Assembly (NCBI GenBank): GCA_963853835.1 | Contig: OY970820.1 | Span: 43,064,907 to 43,128,906, forward strand | DNA length: 64,000 nt | DNA from: Calendula officinalis | Taxonomy: Eukaryota; Streptophyta; Magnoliopsida; Asterales; Asteraceae | Direction: 5' to 3' | In this document: piece by piece, positions 35,521 to 47,100 of the stretch | How the letters are laid out: the number at the start of each line of letters is the position of its first letter | Position numbering within the stretch: position 1 is the first letter of the stretch | Notes under the pieces: generated by a model | Told to the model about the DNA's origin: nothing | Seen by the model: the letters and a program-made list of their open reading frames with translations, nothing else | Database searches by the model: none | Position numbers and translations under genes: made by a program

Positions 35521-36600
35521 TTAAGTCTTAAACTAAACTTAAACCTTTATTCCAATCTTAACCCTTGTTTAAAATGCGTGACTTGTGAATTGAAGGGTTC
35601 TACAAGAAACCTTTTTAAAACTTAAGAACAATTCTTTAAAACTTATAGTTTCAAGAATTTGTATGATCTTACATGTATACCTAATACGAGGTGTACAAAA
35701 CGTTCTACTAGATTTTGTGAAAAATCTTATCTAGAATAAAACTTACTTGTTTTATCTTACTTGAAAAACTTATAAACTTATGTTACACTTTTAAATTCTT
35801 TTATGATTCATGAACTTGAAACATAAACCTAGTTTAACACATCTAGTTTTTCATATGTCTAATAATGAAATCAAACATTTCTTATGACTTATTAGATTCG
35901 ACCAAAACTTATGTCTTAACGACACACTTACAAACTTTGTGATTTTCTTGTGTAGCTCCCACTAGCTTCAACAACCATGATGAAACTTAAGCTAACACAA
36001 TCACCGGTTTATACTTGGTGAAACTAATAAACTTATTATATAAAGACTATATATAATAATTCTTAGTTTGTTTAAACCTTTCTTATATTTAACTTGAACT
36101 AGTTAAATATAGGTTCTTGTTATTTTACTTGATCATTAATCTAGTATATTACATGACTTGTAAAATACTTACTTGTATAATTATCTAGTTATAATAACTT
36201 ATAACTTTATACATCTTAATATATATAACTTTGTATATTTCTAGTTAATCATATAATTTCAACTTGTACAATTTCTAGTTATAATGAAATCATAACTTTG
36301 TACTTTCTAGTTTTAATTATATTATAACTTATACAATAACTAATTATAATATTATCTTTAAAGATCAAAATAACATCACCCTTTTTAATTGTTCCATTTT
36401 ATCTTGTATTTAATGTATTCGTATATATGTATATTTTATAATAAACTTGTAACATTCTAATAAGAATATTACATCTAGCTTATACATGTGTATTTTAACA
36501 TAATCTAATTAAAATACGTATAAACTTATTATGTCTTTTAAAATTCAATTTTTCCTAATAATTAAAAAATTCCGAAAATTTTAATACATATATATAAATA
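35521..36600 (-). other. Rest of Copia B leader, AT-rich
   Basis: No ORF or recognisable signal. Many short repeated words (TTAACTTG, TATAACTT) are seen. The primer site expected at its right end is missing. Confidence 0.4.
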
Positions 36601-36601
36601 A

Positions 36602-37090
36602 GGGTAAATTACAGTTTTTGTCCCTGACCTATGGCCGATTCGGGGTTTTTGTCCCTAATGTTTTTTTGTCGGTTTTTTTGTCCCTTAAGTTTTTCAAATT
36701 CTAGAAATTTGTCCTTCCGTTAAGTGACTAAAAATGCAAGGCATGTGAGGGCATTTTGGTCCTTTTCACTATTCTTCATCTTCTTCACAAACCCTAAATC
36801 ATTTTCCTGAATCATCTTCTGAAAGAGACCAAAATCCTGAATCTGATTCTCATTTCACAAATTAATAATCCATCAGATTTTTAGATCAAGATCGCAATTT
36901 CACAAAAATCATAATTTCATTTCTGATTCTTCAAAACTAAAGATTTACACTTACAAAATTAATGATTCTTCATTTCTGAAGAACATACCCAAAATGAAGG
37001 ATTCTTCATTTCTGAAGAACTTACAAAAATCATAATCTAATTCTTCAAACCCAAAAGCAACAATTGTGAAAAAAAAATGGTGCATAAATC
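36602..37090 (+). mobile_element. MULE-like terminus, partner end not found
   Basis: It begins GGGTAAATTACAGTTTTTGTCC and continues with the repeated 'TTTTTGTCCCT' wording and TTGTCCTTCCGTTAAGTGAC, as in the ends of the Pack-MULE at 53796. A tandem pair of ~50-bp repeats (GGATTCTTCATTTCTGAAGAAC) lies at 36960-37020. No matching inverted end was found downstream. Confidence 0.45.
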
Positions 37091-37134
37091 AGAACTTAAG
37101 TTATTTTGGGGAAGAATGGGATGCCTATGTATTA

Positions 37135-37330
37135 CTCCCTTCGTCCCATTTTAAATGTCCAGTATACTATTTTAGTTTGTCTTACAAAGAGTGTCATTTT
37201 TTAAATTTCAACCAATCGAAAAACATTTAAGTGGGAAAGAGAAAATTTGATTGGTGACATTATATAATTAATGCACTTTTCTTAAACTATGTGTTTTTTT
37301 GTAGTGGACACTTAAAGTGGACGGAGGGAG
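37135..37330. mobile_element. Stowaway MITE 2
   Basis: CTCCCTTCGTCCC at 37135 and GGACGGAGGGAG ending at 37330 form inverted ends, with TA on each side (37133-37134, 37331-37332). 196 bp, non-coding. Confidence 0.93.
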
Positions 37331-37332
37331 TA

Positions 37333-38418
37333 GTGTATTACCCACACCATTAAATGAAATCCAGAATGAAATACAGTCATGTCCACGTGTACCGCCACGT
37401 AAGTAAAACCCATTGAGTCAAACATCCACAAGGCTATTCAAGTTGCAAGTTACCCTTTAATTTTTTATTTTGGATCACACTAGTTTCAATTTCAATTCCG
37501 AGTTTCTAGTGACATTATATTACCGTTTTTTGCAATTTGCCCAAAACATATAAAAGAAAAACACAAGAGAAGTAATGATATTCAATGGATTCTTATATTG
37601 ATCATATAGAAAGTTAGAGAAATAGAACCAAAAATAGCGGAGCCCGACAAACAAAGATTTCTTGTCATTTGTCAATTTAGATCAAGAACACACAAAAAAT
37701 ACTAAGTTGCAGTGACTTTGACATACTTAAGGTTACTTGAAAACATCGATGGGGTAAACCGGTAAACAGATAGGGTCGATGTTCAGGCTACTTAGGAAAA
37801 AGCAAGTTTTTGACTCTAATGTACACGGCCTAACTGCTATTCTCGTGAGCGTTTCCAGATGTCTTTTGTGGACCATCCTAAAGTGTTATTACGAGGCTAA
37901 ATTACGACAACTTTTGTTGCGAGAACATTTCTGCCCTTAATTGTCTCATAACCATATATAGTAGTAAGATACAAAAGATAGTCAATAATGTTTACAACTT
38001 AAAGTTTTTTGGCTACAAATATCTACATACACCACCATTGTAAGGGACACAACTTTGCGAACCTAACAGACGCACATCGGACAAACCTATATCTATTTAA
38101 CGGTGTATATCTATGCCCAGAACATGGACCACGTACGACAAGTACAATGATATCAATGCTTCGGGTATGCGTATGCTAGGGTTGTCGATGAGGAACCCTA
38201 CATTTGTATTTGGTGTACTTTTAACCTCATGCCATCTAATGGTTTTTTGAAGTTACTAAAAGAAGTGAATGAAGTTCACCTTATATGTTTGTCCACAAAA
38301 TTGTTAAGAATGTTTAATGAAAAGGTCCTATTGTTAACAAGTAATTGGAATGAAGCAATGACTTTATATTAATTTATTTATATTTGGAAGCACTTTTTAA
38401 GTTACAATTACTATTATT
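37333..38418. other. Intergenic DNA, no gene recognised
   Basis: About 1.1 kb without supported ORF, RNA gene or repeat. Confidence 0.5.
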
Positions 38419-38432
38419 AGCCCATTTTCTCG

Positions 38433-38546
38433 CATTTAGCCTAACGGTATAGTGTCTGCCCTCATCCTTGAATTCGGGGGTTTAAGTTTCGACGTGAACA
38501 TAAGTGATAATTAGAAGTAGAATATGATTTTTTGTTAAAAGAGAAA
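38433..38546 (+). mobile_element. tRNA-derived SINE 2
   Basis: It is related to SINE 1 (TAGCCTAACGGTATAGTGTCTGCCCTC phrases in the A-box part, GGGTTTAAGTTTCGA in the B-box part, then GTGAACATAAGTGATAATT). Flanking AGCCCATTTTCTC and AGCCCATTTCTC (38419-38431, 38547-38558) are an imperfect 12-13-bp duplication. It ends in a TTAAAAGAGAAA tail and is more diverged than SINE 1. Confidence 0.8.
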
Positions 38547-38558
38547 AGCCCATTTCTC

Positions 38559-40111
38559 ATTACTGATAATTATAATTTTGTCATACTCCGTACATTCTTT
38601 TGGTTGAGAAAAGTACGGGCTGACTCAAGTGTCAACATAGTTATCTGGCAGTAATCATAGAAATAGTCAAGTGAGTTGATTGCGTGAAAAAAATCATTTG
38701 AAATTAGTTTGAAACTTTGAATGCATAAGATCGTGTAAAGGTCGACACAACTGAGTTGTTTTATCTTGTGGGAAATGACAAAGATGATGAATGAGTTGTT
38801 AAAACACCACTAAGTTTTATATCAACATTACATCAAATAATTTGTGGGAGGTTTGACGTAGATTATGTGAAAAGCCATAAATAACTTAAAATTATGATTG
38901 GTTTAAGATTATTTTTTTATAAATCATAAAATGATATTAAATGCATGTTATATGAGAAATTGTAATTTTGAGATATGTTAAAATCATGTTAAAGAGACAA
39001 AATATTTGTACATGTTTAATACTCGTCGATATCTTGTGCTCTAAAAGCTCTATGTTTTTTCTTTGATAACTTCCTCTTTTTATTTTATAACTCTCGTAAA
39101 ACCTTCAAGTTCCGTTCTAGGTTGTCAATCATTCTTCCTTACTTATTAATGGAGATGAAGTTTCTTTTATTAAATTAGATCCATTCATTCTAGTCTCATC
39201 CTTTTTTTCGAACAAGGTGAACGGACTTTCATCGTTGAGGTCAATTATGTTGTTCAATTTGCTTTTTGTGTGAATGTATAAAGTCCAGTTTTAAATATCG
39301 GTTTTTGCATTCAAACGATTAATCTCCTAACTACTGTTAGACTTATCGGAACGTTGAATTGTATGACAATACCGTTATTATGATTTGATACTCATGTAAA
39401 TAATGTCAAAAAGGTTAGAGAAATACAAATAAAAATCATGAAAATCAATTTTTTAAATGAGTTTATCATTTTTGAATTAGCAGTTACAAATGGAGCTATG
39501 ACAATGAATTTAACCCGATTATTCCAAGTGGCTATCTTTCGTTTCCTTATTCGACTAACTCTTTAAAACATTGCCAATCGTAAATAAGATTTTTCAAAAA
39601 ATATTTGTATATTTTGTAGGCCGTAAAAATTATGGAAGACAACGACGGATCATCCGACAGCAGTGTCGGATTCGGTCCCCCGCACCGGTCCCCGCCCTAC
39701 CTCCACCACCACCCTCTCTCTCTCTCTCTAAAATCACCAAAAAGGCATCTTATCTAAATCATCATGTATTCGTAGTTCGTAATACTAATAGTAATAGAAA
39801 TTCAATTCATTTGAATTGAAAAGAAAACGTTGCTTTCTATCTACTCCAACAAATGCTTGAAATAATTCCCAGTTTCGAGTAATTCTATATCCGCCATTGA
39901 AGCACACATATCATCATCAACTGGTACAGAATCCATAGACTCTTGATTCTGCTTTGAAGAAAGAGAAAGCTGAACGTCTTTTCTCTGCCGCAGAAAGTGG
40001 AAGAAAGTACGATTTGGCAGTTTTCTTCTTGTTTCTTCTTCTTCCATCATTTATTAAATTTTCAGTTTTCGTTTCGTATTTTCCACCGTTAGTTACAAAT
40101 TTTGAGTTATT
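38559..40111. other. Upstream region of the bHLH gene
   Basis: AT-rich intergenic DNA followed, from about 39640, by a GC-richer stretch with CT microsatellite (39714-39731), which probably holds promoter and 5' UTR. A hairpin TCCGACAGCAGTGTCGGA lies near 39653. Small open frames on both strands at 39571-40192 are not supported. Confidence 0.45.
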
Positions 40112-42614
40112 ATGGAGAAACGTGAAGAAATTGGCGTTGAGGCGTTTCAATTTGGCGAGGACGAGATTCAGAGCTTGATGTCGGTTGTGCAACCGCCGGA
40201 GGCCGGTAATTCGTTCACGGCGCTTCTAGAACTCCCGCCGAATCAAGCTGTGAAGCTATTACACTCACCAGAGGAAACCGCACCGACTATTTTCCCGTTT
40301 CCGGCCATGGAAGCAGACAATTCGAGCTCAATTCTCCCTAATTCGAGCCTTAATGACTTCAATTTGGTGAAACAAGAGCCGACTGATTCCGATTCGCTAC
40401 ATAATTCATCACCGAACCTCTCAGGTCAGATAATTTCGAACTCAACGAAGCGGAAGGAGCGAGAGAAGAAGGTTTGTGTCATTTCTGAGCCCTAATAGCT
40501 ATATTTTAATCGTCTCTACTTCACCTGTTGCTTCAATTTCGAGCAAAATTGAGTTCTAATTCAGCAATTCATTCACTCCACCGTGTAAATTGTAGGTTAA
40601 ATCGTCGGCGAAGAAGAGCAAAAGCATCGCCAATGAAACCGACGGCGAGAAGCTTCCGTACGTTCACGTTCGTGCTCGTAGAGGTCAAGCAACAGATAGC
40701 CATAGCTTAGCAGAACGAGTAATTAACTTTAACTAATTATTTATATCTCTTAATTAGCGCAATTAATTCGGTTTAGTTAACATTTAGCTTATTTTAACCC
40801 ATACTTACTGATCAAATGATGAAACTAATTTGGCAGGCAAGAAGAGAGAAGATTAATGCTAGAATGAAGCTCCTTCAAGATCTGGTTCCTGGTTGTAATA
40901 AGGTTAGTTACATTGAAGTTTAGTATTCACCTGCATTGATTACTTGTACCGTACAAATGGCTAATGCGTGTATACATTGCTTATTCCATATTTATGTAAG
41001 GGTTTTGTTAAAGGGCTGTCACTAACATGCATAAAAAACTTGTACATTGATTAAAAAAGTAATATTCTTAAAATTCAGGGGTTGTCTTTTGTGTATTTTG
41101 TCTTCTTAATGACAGCCCTAAGAGCTGTCATTAGCATTTTCCTTTATGTAATCATGTTGTTATTAATCTCTTTAGCACTTAAGCACTAACTTTTCAGGGT
41201 TTGGATGAATTACAATTTACAATAACATCCCCAATTTCTCCCTTGCTTACATAAGGGGTGTTTGGGATTGCGTTTTAAGTGCTTATTTGCTTATTTTGTA
41301 CTAATATAAACACTTCTACTGTATAAGGCAATATCTTTAGTTCTTTACGCTAAAAACAAAATTATTGTTTTATATTTGGTGAAAATATGCTTAATCAAGA
41401 ACATAGTTACCCAACCTAGCCAACTTGCCACCTCAATTTTACAATCTTGAAAAGCTTCTTTTGGAAAATGCCAACAATAAAAATATATTTGACTATTTTT
41501 TTTTTAATCTTGCAGATTTCCGGTACGGCAATGGTGCTCGATGAGATTATTAATCATGTACAAACCCTACAACGGCAAGTTGAGGTTCGTTTTTATTTTT
41601 GTTTTACACAACTTTTGTACTTGTGAAACCACATGCTTTGAACTTTTTAATTTCACAAATATGGAAAGCTCTATAGATATATATTCATCAACTAACCGTT
41701 AAACTTACTCAACAATCATTATATCATTTTGGCAATGCCTTTGACCAAATTGACCGTTACACCGTTTGTTTTTCTGCAGTTTTTATCAATGAGATTGGCT
41801 GCTGTTCATCCTAGCATCGATATCAACCTAGACAGCATTTTTTCTACAGAGGTAACAATTTTCTAGTCCTTTTTCCTATTTTCATGCAAATTCACATGCT
41901 ATGCTATAATTCATTAAATCCCTTCAATTTTTTATTTTTTACCTTTTAACTATAGAAATGAAATTAATGAACATGATAACCGTATATAAATATCTCAAAA
42001 GGACAGGCACGATAATGAATTGGGAATTGGAAATTGGACCACCAATGTCGAGTATTTTCACTTCAATAGGAAATAGAATTCAACTATGGTTCAGTGTATT
42101 TACTCTTGTGGGACTGCACATTTATTGTTGTATATACTATAGTTTTATTTTATAAAGAATCAATTAATGTCGTTGGGCCCGGGCCCGCCATTTTGGTACC
42201 CTGGCTAGGACTGTATACAACAAGGGTGACATTTTTTGTATTTTGATTAATTATTTTGACCCGTTTGAAATGTTGCAGAGTGGGTTATTTATGGACTGTA
42301 ATTTTCCGGGTATGGTTTCACCACTGCTGAGTCAGCAGCTATGGCAGCCCGATGTGTTACTACCTCCACAGCCACTATGGGGTGTGGAAGAGATTAACCC
42401 TAATTTCATCACACCGGAAAACTCACTTTTAAGTTATGACTCTTCGGGTAATTCAGGTAAATAAATATAAATATTTTATTTTTTTCAGTATCACATAATC
42501 ATTTTCGAAATACTCCAAATACTTTGGAAACATGTGTTTTTAGGAGTGATTTAAAATAGGTGTTCATCTTTTGCAGCTTCTTTGCATACAAACCAGCTGA
42601 AAATGGAGTTATGA
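40112..42614 (+). CDS. BHLH60: bHLH transcription factor, bHLH60-like
   Basis: Seven coding exons: 40112-40471, 40596-40718, 40837-40902, 41516-41584, 41780-41851, 42279-42456 and 42577-42614. They sum to 906 bp with consistent phases and a 301-residue product. Residues 1-120 are acidic and Ser/Pro-rich (a likely activation region), followed by a Lys-rich nuclear-localisation stretch (VKSSAKKSKS). The basic region has His156, Glu160 and Arg164, the H-E-R signature for G-box (CACGTG) binding, then helix-loop-helix to about residue 205. The C-terminal tail ends NQLKMEL. Wording matches the BPE/CIB/bHLH60 subfamily, closest in my memory to At3g57800. The intron positions within the bHLH are typical of the subfamily. 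No defects seen; targets unknown. Confidence 0.92.
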
Positions 42615-42789
42615 AGGTTGAATTTTGGTAGGTAGTAATCCGATTGTATATATGCAAATATATTAATCGATAGAAAATAGCAGTGCCAGTAAGTTAGAAA
42701 TCATTTATAAGTAGGACTAGAAATCTAAATTTGAGTAATTAAATGAAGATGGTATTATGCATATATATAATTTGCAATTTATAGGATGA
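42615..42789 (+). other. bHLH gene 3' UTR
   Basis: AT-rich sequence after the stop, with several ATATAT and AATAAA-like words that could serve as polyadenylation signals. No precise end can be fixed. Confidence 0.4.
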
Positions 42790-43013
42790 GTTCCCTTGAG
42801 AATTAATATATTGGGTGAGAATGTGAGAATAAATATCATCCATTGATTTGGGTGGATTTGGGGCTCACGGCCCGGCAAAATTTGCCGCGCGGCGCGAGGG
42901 GGCAAATGTGCCCTGTTTAATCATCGATGAACCCTATGAATACATATAGTGTAATCATCGATGATTACACTAATTCTCACATTCTTACGATTTTTCCAAT
43001 TCTCAAAGGAACC
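42790..43013. mobile_element. MITE-like inverted-repeat element, class uncertain
   Basis: GTTCCCTTGAGAATT ... GTGAGAATGTGAGAAT at the left is mirrored by ATTCTCACATTCTTACG ... AATTCTCAAAGGAAC at the right. The interior has a GC-rich block (42870-42902) and two ATCATCGATGA words. It sits at the end of the bHLH transcript region. No duplication was identified. Confidence 0.6.
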
Positions 43014-44106
43014 CTCCCCTTCCTAGGACAAAGTGTTCGTTTGTGTTTTCCAACTTAGAAAGCGATAGATATCTAAAAAGTATAGGATAATGGTTAAAAA
43101 CTACTCTATGTACTGTATGTTGGTTTTCACATAACTAGTTAGTATAAAATTGAAAAGTGAATTTATTTTTCCTAATTTTTTTTTCCCTTCTGGTTTTCCT
43201 TCTTCTTGGTTTTTACTTGAACGTTTATATGAAACTGTCACATTTGCCGATAACTAAATTGTATCGGGTTTTAGATGTTGAAATACGGAGAGAAAATTGG
43301 GTCATTCTGTTAACCACTATCGTCACGTCAACAATACACGACATCTTTTGTATGCGTAATTTGACAAATTTACCTGGATAAATTTATGTGAAACACATTT
43401 CCTAATAAATTTGATGTCTTCTAGTAGGGTTAATAATACCTTAGTCCTTAAACTTGGATTGTATTTTCGTTTTAATTTTGTAACTTCTTTTTTTCCCCCT
43501 TCTAATTCGTGTCTTTAAATTTGGTTTACTTTAAAAAATAATTCTTCTAACTGGTTTAAGAGGTTAATGTTAACGTGACACTGAGTTTTATATACGATTC
43601 GGATTAATTGAAAATGAAATTACGACACATGGCCTTTCGTTGTCTTCAACACATCTGCGAACAATGCGAACAAAACTCCGGCCACCACCACCGCATATTT
43701 ATGCCAACAAAACTGCGACCACCACCACTGCATATTTCTGTCACCAACCACTAGTTGTAGGATAATTCCTTACACTTGGAAACTCGACCATTTTAAATAC
43801 CACAAGATTAAGTCCAAACTCCAAACCTGAAAATTTGATCTCCCAAACCTACAATAATCGAAATTTAATGAAATTTTGAAGTGTAAATTATTTCTAACAA
43901 ATAAAAAAGTGTTAATAAAATCATGTAAATTAAACATAACCACGCTGATTAAACATGTATATTTAAGTGTTAATAACATGGTCTCCGGCTACTTCTAACA
44001 AAAAAAAAAAAGTCAACTTCACGCCATTTGTTGTTATCAATCATTTTCAAATTTCTGCACGATAAACCCCAAACCAAATCAATACGGAATACAAAATTGT
44101 TAATCG
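43014..44106. other. Intergenic region and promoter of the polygalacturonase-like gene
   Basis: Open frames at 43157-43381 and 43770-43979 have no domain. A TTAGTCCTTAAACTTGG phrase (43440) resembles degraded MULE ends. The last ~100 bp before 44107 is presumably 5' UTR. Confidence 0.4.
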
Positions 44107-44121
44107 ATGTTGATTGGATAA
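44107..44121 (+). promoter_or_regulatory. Short upstream ORF before the polygalacturonase-like start
   Basis: ATG at 44107 with stop TAA at 44119-44121 encodes four residues, 59 bp before the main ATG at 44180. If in the transcript it could lower translation; whether it is transcribed is unknown. Confidence 0.35.
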
Positions 44122-44179
44122 AATTATACGATTCGTCAGTCTTATCCATCTACGATTGCCGGAAATCGGAGCCGGAAAA

Positions 44180-47100
44180 ATGAGAATTTCTCATCATTCT
44201 CCGTCTATATTACTATATACTTTAATGTTAATTATCTGTGGTATATCCATCCAATCGGAATCATACACGTCATCAGCAATCCGTCTTCCTCACTCTTACT
44301 CCAGATCTCCGCCTGCTACTATCTCTGTCACGGAGTATGGTGCCACCGGCGACGGAGTTCATTACGACACTGAATCTATCCAATTCGCAATCGACGCATG
44401 TTTTTCAGCTGGAGGAGGTCGCGTGATCTTCCCGCCGGGGAATTACTTGACGGCAACGGTGTACCTGAAGTCTGGTGTAGTTTTGGAAGTGCAGAAAAAT
44501 GCGACGGTCCTCGGAGGGACGCGGTTGGAGGATTATCCGGCGGAGCAGAACAGGTGGTATGTGGTGCTGGCGGAGGATGCGGAGGACGTTGGGATCACCG
44601 GCGGCGGTGAGATCAACGGCCAAGGATTGGAGTTTGTTGTGAGATTTGATGAGAAGAAGAATGTGATGGTGAGCTGGAATCAGACCGGCGCGTGCTCCGG
44701 CGATGAATGTAGGCCGAGACTTGTTGGATTCATTAGGTGCAAAAATGTTAGGGTTTGGGATATTCGTTTGACTGAGCCTGCTTATTGGTGGTTAGTTCTC
44801 TCTATCTCTTAAACTGTTAAACACACCTTGATCTCCATTAACACTTAACATCCGCACACGCACATGTTGGAATATGCTTCACATGTATAACATATAGTTA
44901 TATGGCTAGTTGTTTGTGAGCCTAAAGGGTCACACACTTAAACACTAAACACCATTATATAATTAGTGTAATTAGTGTAATTACATTAATTATTAATATA
45001 TATAAGCTATGAGCTTGTCTATCATAAGTTTAATATTAAAAGTTAATATTGAAACTTTCTTGTGGGCAAACTAGAAGAAACAAAAGATAGGGACTTGTGG
45101 GCAAATAAGACTAATGATTTATGGAAATCATTAAAGGATTGTAATGGCACCATTAAGAGATATAATGGTCCATAAACTCCTTTCTTTGACCACACTTGGC
45201 CGTCCCCTCTCACACACACTTTGAAGGTGTTTTGTTTTCTCTCTTTTGCTCTCAAGACTCTAGGACTAGCATCCATTACATTGGTGTTCTTGGAAGTGTT
45301 GTGTGGACTTGCTTTAGAGGTATTCCCCATTGGAATCCTTGGTTTCGGTTGCTCACAATATCCATCCGAATTCATCATTGATCAAAGGCAACTAGGGTAT
45401 GATTCTTATACCATTCTCTTTGATTTTTCTTTTAGTTTAATTGTATGATTGATATCAAGATCCTTTCATGGTGATAAATACTTTCCGCTGCGTTTTGTTA
45501 ATTGTTTTAACCGAAAATCACCATTAGTGGTATCACGAGTCATTATATTAATCATATAATTAGCTAGATTTTGTAAAAAGTGGCAAAAATCAATCGGTTT
45601 TGATGTATAAAAATCCCGATCGGAAAGAAAAAAAAAAAAAAACCCTACGGTTTTTTTGTTTTTTTTTTCGGTTTTTTTTAATTTAAAAGATGGGTTAAAA
45701 CATGTATTTTTGGAACCCTATTGTCACTTGTTACAAAATCAAATCAAAAAGTTAATCTAGTTTATTGAATTTTTTGATTATTTGGCTTGGAATTCTTGTT
45801 TAATTATGTTTTTTGATATGGCAAAACATGTATTTTTGCCATATCCCAAGCCAAAGCCTTGTCAAATTGTTGATTGTTTGTGCAAACCGATGAAAGCCTA
45901 GACCGTTTGTGAATGAATGTGGTTGATGTTTGGTTGTTTGTTTATTTCGGGAAAAGCCGTGTTTTTTTTTGGCTTAATTGTTGTAATTTGTTTCATTTTT
46001 TTTCTTTTATTTTTGGTGCCATTTTTGGGGCAATTTGTAATGTAAAAGTAATAGAATAGATTGTATTTATTTTATCTTTTTATTGTAAATTGTTTGACAA
46101 AAATATTGAAGACTTATGAAGAAAACAACAAATTTCCGTCACAAAAGCGAGGGCTGTACGAAAACAGGTTTTCCAGAGGCATACGGACTCCTTTTTGGGC
46201 GATTCAAAAGCCCAAAATGCTTGCAAAGTCGTGGGCTACAACTTTCCAGAAGGCCGGGAAGACCAGCGAAGACTCCTTCAGTGACTTTTCGGGCTTCAAA
46301 GTCTGCTGGAATTTTCTGGCAGATTACACTTTTTCACAATTTTGGGTTCTACTTGCTCAAGAATGTCTTGGAGCAAGTGGGAGCCCATTGGGTTTATGTA
46401 GGCCCGTTTGGGTTCATGTTGGCCCGTCCCCTAGTTTGACCCTTCGGTCCGTCGTGATGACTCACGTGACCGAACCTAGGATTTCATCGGTCGAGGTTTG
46501 CACAAAATTATGTTGCATGTTTTATTCTTTGTTTGTGGTTGTTTTTCTTTTCTATTAGATACAAATAGTAAAACAAATTAAAAATGGTTTTTTGACACAA
46601 ACATTAAAACATTCAAACCCTTAATCATCGATGACTACTAGTTAATCATTGATGATTAAACCTTTAATCTAAAATCGTTTTGAGATTAAACTAAGTTTAA
46701 ATATGATTTGAAACTCATCACTTAATAATCGCTAAAAGTTTTTACCGTTTATTACAAGACTTATGAAGTGGTATGAATGAAGTACATGATTCATTCATAT
46801 CTTAAATAAAATTTTATTAAATTAAAATTTAAACATACCTAAAATTTAAGTCACGCCGTCCAATCGGTTGTAAATCACTTGCTTCTATTTTTGAATTCAC
46901 GTGAGACGTGGTTTGAATTTAAATCCGAGGTCATTATTCTCTACGGTGAGACCTAGATCTATTTTGACATGATTTCACATTGGATGACTTAATCAAGTTA
47001 ACGGTGAGACCTTGACTCGAGGCGACGATGCGACAAACATGCCACTTGACCCTAGATGCTTGTTCACTAGGTGCCATGAAGTCCCATACCTCTAAGAGTT

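Larger units (their letters stand above)
30481..36600 (-). mobile_element. Copia element B, decayed, pol absent, right LTR missing
   Basis: A left LTR (30481-31596) is followed by a purine tract (minus strand CTTGCACAAGTGGGAGTC), a 3' region like that of Copia A, ~1.9 kb of non-coding AT-rich DNA with tandem repeats, a gag remnant and a leader closely similar to that of Copia A. So the element reads on the minus strand. No integrase or RT is detectable. No primer site or second LTR precedes the MULE-like end at 36602. It resembles a LARD-type non-coding derivative or an element with a deleted centre. Confidence 0.75.

Noticed and set aside
44114..44179. Earlier start for the polygalacturonase-like protein
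   Set aside because: It would need a TTG start and would bury the signal peptide; the ATG at 44180 is preferred.
45043..45378. 111-residue minus-strand protein, repeated identically at 52310-52645
   Set aside because: It lies in the two LTRs of Copia C; duplication comes with the LTRs and no domain is present.
46061..46558. 165-codon ORF in the Copia C leader
   Set aside because: It has no ATG start and no recognisable domain; it lies between primer site and gag.
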